Below are positions 60,930 to 64,000 of a stretch of 64,000 nt of DNA, in pieces (the stretch's first letter is position 1; the number at the start of each line of letters is the position of its first letter). The position numbers and the translations under genes were made by a program. The stretch is from the NCBI RefSeq assembly GCF_039543185.1, contig NZ_BAABJG010000015.1, positions 496,001 to 560,000 of the forward strand. The letters run 5' to 3'. The notes beneath the pieces were generated by a model, which made no database searches, had not been told where the DNA came from, and saw only the letters and a program-made list of their open reading frames with translations. This DNA is from Paenibacillus_S vulneris (lineage in GTDB: Bacteria; Bacillota; Bacilli; Paenibacillales; NBRC-103111).

Positions 60930-61516
60930 TTGGTACTATCAAGCTTTTTGAAAGAATACGCGAAGAGTCTGCTGATAAGCCTCGGGAGCTCTGGCACAGT
61001 GTTCGATCCGTACACCACGGTTCGCCGGATGTGACAAGCGCACTGCCATCTTCATGGCGCTTTCCGTCATAATCGAGGGAGTAGATTTTAAAATTTTACT
61101 TAGCTCCTGCAGACATTTTCTTCAATTTCTTACCTTGTACAGCTAGTCCGCAAGCTGAGCATGTTAAATGGCCTTCCGGCTGTAGAATTATTTCCTAAGT
61201 GGCACGTTTTTAATTTATGTAATTTAATTTAGGCACCTACCCTAATATTCGGGGATTATTTCGTTTGACCGACAAAATGAATTCCGGTTGGGAATCCTTA
61301 AATCAATAAAAGAAGCTAAGAGCAAAAAACACCCACTTAGTCTACCTAGGCCCTTCTGGTAAAACACCATCGATCTGCATGGCTTAAGGGTCGTGTTCGG
61401 TATAGGTACACTTGATTCCCTTATCTCCATCATCACGTTTTGCTGGCTTCGAAAAATGCTGATCCGCATCCTTTTGGGTTTCCCCATCATATAAGTGCAA
61501 ATTTCGCCTGCTTGAT
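60930..61516 (-). other. Gene-poor region with possible decayed coding remnants
   Basis: On the minus strand, one short frame ends in ILQPEGHLTCSACGLAVQGK (61130-61200 region, a possible CxxC knuckle) and another reads MKMAVRLSHPANRGVRIEHC then PEAYQQTLRVFFQKA to a stop near 60943. Neither has a proper start or ribosome site. They look like C-terminal scraps of lost genes. I could not name the parent families. The 82-codon frame at 61242-61490 shows no coding features. Confidence 0.3.
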
Positions 61517-61915
61517 TTACTTAATTGCTATGTAAATCTCAATTTCCCCATTGGGATAATATTTCTCAAAATCGTATGTGTACGCTCTTTTCAAGGTACC
61601 AGAATTCTCACGTTCCCATATTTTCTTCCAAGTGTTTATAACTCCTTGTTCTTCTGCTGAATCCACATTAAAAATTTCATATTCAGCGTTATCTGGTATT
61701 TCAATTGAAGATTCACTTGTGCTATCTTCAAAACCAACACTTAAAGTATAGTCCCCTTTATAGTCACTCTCGTAATCATGATAGACACCATAGATAATAA
61801 TTTCTCGATTAGTCAGACTATTAGAAGCCTCTTCCCACAATCCTGTAATCTTTTGCAATAAAAGATCATCATTAAAATTATTAGTTCGCACATCATTAAT
61901 AATGGTTAGTTTCAT
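61517..61915 (-). CDS. GyrI-like / Cass2 effector-binding domain protein
   Basis: A 132-residue stand-alone small-molecule-binding domain. The two-fold beta-alpha-beta pattern is visible: IYGVYHDYESDYKGDYTLSV in the first half and IFNVDSAEEQGVINTWKKIW then YDFEKYYPNGEIEIYIAIK in the second, the ending typical of this family. Such proteins bind cationic or aromatic compounds. Ribosome site GGAGGAAAG upstream. The coding sequence is more AT-rich than its neighbours, hinting at separate origin. Confidence 0.85.
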   Translation of the reverse strand: MKLTIINDVRTNNFNDDLLLQKITGLWEEASNSLTNREIIIYGVYHDYESDYKGDYTLSVGFEDSTSESSIEIPDNAEYEIFNVDSAEEQGVINTWKKIWERENSGTLKRAYTYDFEKYYPNGEIEIYIAIK

Positions 61916-62536
61916 AATTGTTCTTTCCTCCGGCTACCCTTTTTGGGCCAATAATTACACATTAAATTTTAACAGACTCAAACTGTGGTAAGTTTCTGCC
62001 AATTCAAATATCATTTACGAATGTTTGTTCCTATTTTATTATATCAAGAATTTGGAAGAGTATCAAACAAGATTATTCTTTAATAAAGCTAAATAATAAA
62101 TGACTCGGTTAAACTTTAATGTTGATAATAAGGAAATTGCAAAAATATGTGCTATAAATTAGAGTAACAAATTTTAATGAAGGCAGCGGCATGCGAACCT
62201 GACCCAATAAGAACGCACCTTTCATTCTTTTCTGTAGACTGCTGTGGGCATGAAGCAGCAAACAAAACATTAAGGATATGCTCCGTCCGAATCGCCGAGG
62301 ATCTGGTAGTGCCGAAGCCGTAATTGGTTCCATTCCATACGGACGTCCCCGGGATGACAGCGGTCATCGGCCGGGGACGCTTACGTTCTCATCATTACAT
62401 ATATACTTGATTAGCTCGCGATTTTCTTGACAAACACTTCGTTCCGCGATGACAGCACTCCGTGAGCCACAGTTTCGATCAATAGAAGGATTCGCTTTAT
62501 GTTGACAGCAGTCGTAATGTTCCAAAAACGCCCCAT
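61916..62536. other. Gene-free stretch with one strong hairpin
   Basis: About 620 bp without a supportable gene; short frames on the minus strand at 62109-62367 have no ribosome site or recognisable motif. The only clear structure is the hairpin at 62344-62379. Confidence 0.5.
62344..62379. repeat. Strong two-step hairpin
   Basis: CGTCCCCGG (62344-62352) pairs with CCGGGGACG (62371-62379), and inside it GATGAC (62353-62358) with GTCATC (62363-62368). Fifteen pairs with a 2-nt bulge and 4-nt loop, but no T run on either side. Purpose unclear. Confidence 0.6.
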
Positions 62537-63307
62537 TCACAAATGTGAGCCGCCGGTGGCGTCAAGCATCTGCCCGGTTATCCAACGTCCATCCGGTGAT
62601 GCCGCGAACGCGACAATATCAGCGATGTCCGAAGGCTCGCCAACGCGGCCGAGTACCGACATCTCTTCGGCATGCTTGCGACCGTCCGGAGTGTGGAGCC
62701 ATGATGCATTCACATCCGTGTCGACGATACCGGGCATAACCGCATTCACGGTGATTCCCCGCGGTCCCAACAACTGAGCCAAATGCAGGGTGAACGTATT
62801 GATCGCGCCTTTGGTTAAGTTATAGGCCATGAGATGAGGATAAGCAATACGTGTAACCCCAGATGAAATATTAATGATACGCCCGCCATCTCGCAGACGG
62901 TCCAGCGACTTCTGAACGAGGAAGAACGGAGCTTTAACGTTAACCTCGAACACTTGATTGAAATCCGCCTCGGTCGTATCTTGAAACGACGAAGAAGTGC
63001 CAATGCCCGCATTATTGACAAGAATATCAAACTGATTGCTGCCGGTTCGGCGAATAAGTTCCTCGTCCATACCCTTCAACAGCTGGTAAACTCCATCCAG
63101 GGAGTCCAGCTCGGCACCGACGGCGAAGGCTTTGCCACCTGCCGCTTCGATTGTATGGACCGTTTCGTCTGCAGCCTCCCGCCGTCTGCCGTAATGTACG
63201 GCAACTAACGCCCCCTCGGAAGCAAGCCGGACCGCTATGGCTCTTCCTATCCCCCTGCTTGCTCCAGTGACGACTGCGATACGGTTCTCCAAACGTTTCA
63301 TACTCAT
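62537..63307 (-). CDS. SDR family oxidoreductase
   Basis: A 256-residue classical short-chain dehydrogenase. Cofactor loop TGASRGIGRA (about 15-24), NNAG at about 98, catalytic Ser in NISSGV, Tyr and Lys in YNLTK (about 163-167), and C-terminal ITGQMLDATGGSH. An Arg-rich second strand (YGRRREAAD) favours NADPH. The 3-oxoacyl-ACP reductase-like group acts on many substrates. It lies 106 bp downstream of the MerR-type regulator, same strand, which may control it. Confidence 0.92.
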   Translation of the reverse strand: MSMKRLENRIAVVTGASRGIGRAIAVRLASEGALVAVHYGRRREAADETVHTIEAAGGKAFAVGAELDSLDGVYQLLKGMDEELIRRTGSNQFDILVNNAGIGTSSSFQDTTEADFNQVFEVNVKAPFFLVQKSLDRLRDGGRIINISSGVTRIAYPHLMAYNLTKGAINTFTLHLAQLLGPRGITVNAVMPGIVDTDVNASWLHTPDGRKHAEEMSVLGRVGEPSDIADIVAFAASPDGRWITGQMLDATGGSHL

Positions 63308-63413
63308 TACAAATCACTCCTTATTGAATGGTTAACACCATTCTAAACCCTCCCCTAAAGGGTAGAGTCAAGCCGATTTGTAAAATCATTTTTTTTCTAA
63401 TCGAAAAAGGGAT

Positions 63414-64000
63414 TCACACGTCGGACGGCAAAGGCTCCACAGGCACAATAGCCTCTGCAAGACGTAAACGGCCATAGATATCCTTATCCGACGTCAAGAA
63501 GACCTCCCGGGTTGGTTCCGCCTCAAGCCGCCGATAGCCTTCGGCTATTATCCAACCTTGCAGTTCTTCCTCTGCTCTGCAATCGTCAAGGTACGGATCG
63601 CAGAGATGCTTGAGTGAAGCAGCCATCTCTAAGCCTGGCAAAATGCCAACCTTGACCCTATGGCCGTACGGGATAGGCTTTGATAAAGGGATAGCAACCT
63701 CTATATCTGAAAGTGAGCTGCTGCCGTCAGCTCGTCGGTGCCAAACAATCATCACCATATGATCCGCTTGCTCCCCGTACCCTCGGACGTATTGCTTCAG
63801 TTCATCGAGCAGTAAGCACAAATGGTCTTTCGGAACCTGCTCACGTATGGAAGCCGCGAGAATCGGCTCTACACGCTGCAATGCGAATCCCTCCTCCTCT
63901 TCTTTGACCAGCTCCGTCGTTTCGGATATTCGATCAAGCTGCACGAGCCGCTCGTCAATCTCTACGACCTGCCGCTCCATGGCTTGTATTAGACGCTTCA
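63414..64000 (-). CDS. MerR-type regulator, C-terminal part (cut by window end)
   Basis: The frame is open past base 64000, so the N-terminal helix-turn-helix lies outside. Visible are a coiled-coil linker (RLIQAMERQVVEIDERLVQL) and a GyrI-like effector domain (about 155 residues) with YVRGYGEQADHMVMIVWHRR, IPYGHRVKVGILPGLEMAAS and a C-terminal LAEAIVPVEPLP. This matches multidrug-sensing MerR regulators such as BltR/BmrR types. An internal ATG at 63980 is not the true start. Confidence 0.75.
   Translation of the reverse strand, partial: KRLIQAMERQVVEIDERLVQLDRISETTELVKEEEEGFALQRVEPILAASIREQVPKDHLCLLLDELKQYVRGYGEQADHMVMIVWHRRADGSSSLSDIEVAIPLSKPIPYGHRVKVGILPGLEMAASLKHLCDPYLDDCRAEEELQGWIIAEGYRRLEAEPTREVFLTSDKDIYGRLRLAEAIVPVEPLPSDV

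Noticed and set aside
61242..61490. 82-codon minus-strand frame
   Set aside because: Low-complexity composition, no ribosome site and no motif; treated as non-coding.
62109..62367. Overlapping short frames on the minus strand
   Set aside because: No start signals, no family resemblance; the stretch contains a hairpin instead.
1..64000. CRISPR arrays, tRNA/rRNA genes, prophage or insertion sequences
   Set aside because: No regularly spaced direct repeats, cloverleaf-like sequences, transposase motifs or phage structural genes were recognised on either strand.

Overview
The window looks like a chromosomal segment of a Paenibacillus-type, endospore-forming, Gram-positive bacterium. The evidence is S-layer homology (SLH) proteins, a GerA-type germinant-receptor operon, a SpoVB-like flippase, an LplA/LplB/LplC-type carbohydrate ABC system next to a membrane AraC/Cache regulator, very large secreted carbohydrate-active enzymes, strong AGGAGG ribosome sites and many U-tailed hairpin terminators. 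I saw no rRNA, tRNA, CRISPR array, insertion sequence or prophage. It reads as accessory-rich chromosome with several decayed gene relics.

Layout. 1-2.5 kb: an ABC importer (ATPase cut by the window edge, plus permease) under a GntR/UTRA regulator, with a shared palindromic operator. 2.6-7.8 kb: MmyB-like regulator, quinone oxidoreductase, metallophosphoesterase, TetR regulator, two small proteins and a VOC protein. 8-9.5 kb: an Agr-like signalling cassette (receptor-like membrane protein without kinase, AgrB protease, cysteine-free AgrD peptide). 9.5-11.4 kb: a DUF1772 relic, a double SnoaL-like protein and its divergent TetR regulator. 11.4-14.6 kb: a two-gene ribosome-protection operon (Cfr-like 23S rRNA methyltransferase, then Lsa-like ABC-F protein) with several stacked leader peptides and attenuator hairpins. 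14.7-16.9 kb: a secreted SLH-like protein and an unknown protein. 16.9-29.6 kb: a polysaccharide-use locus (two ABC permeases, lipoprotein binding protein, AraC/Cache regulator, SLH surface protein, 1545-residue multidomain glycosidase).

29.8-32.6 kb: an MFS transporter behind an alcohol-dehydrogenase stump, an ArsR-rhodanese regulator whose putative operator occurs at both promoters, and a small protein. 32.7-34 kb: an unusual unit of two GNAT-like proteins flanking a 40-residue peptide gene. 34.3-38.4 kb: the four-gene germinant-receptor operon. 38.5-43.4 kb: a secreted polysaccharide lyase, a rifampicin phosphotransferase with a structured leader and a possible antisense RNA, and a frameshifted membrane-protein gene. 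43.4-51.9 kb: GMC oxidoreductase, tandem DUF1259 genes, a zinc-ribbon miniprotein, a secreted amidase, SpoVB-like flippase, lactate-oxidase-family enzyme and a nucleotidyltransferase. 52-56 kb: a heterodimeric ABC exporter and a small-RNA-like unit. 56-64 kb: DinB protein, UvrA2-like protein, a DoxX-ArsR-SRPBCC operon, a GyrI-like protein, an SDR and the C-terminal part of a MerR-type regulator cut by the window end.

The strongest candidates for new biology are the layered regulatory leader of the Cfr/ABC-F operon, the GNAT-peptide-GNAT operon, and the cysteine-free, kinase-free Agr cassette. All functions are inferred from reading the sequence; no database search was run.
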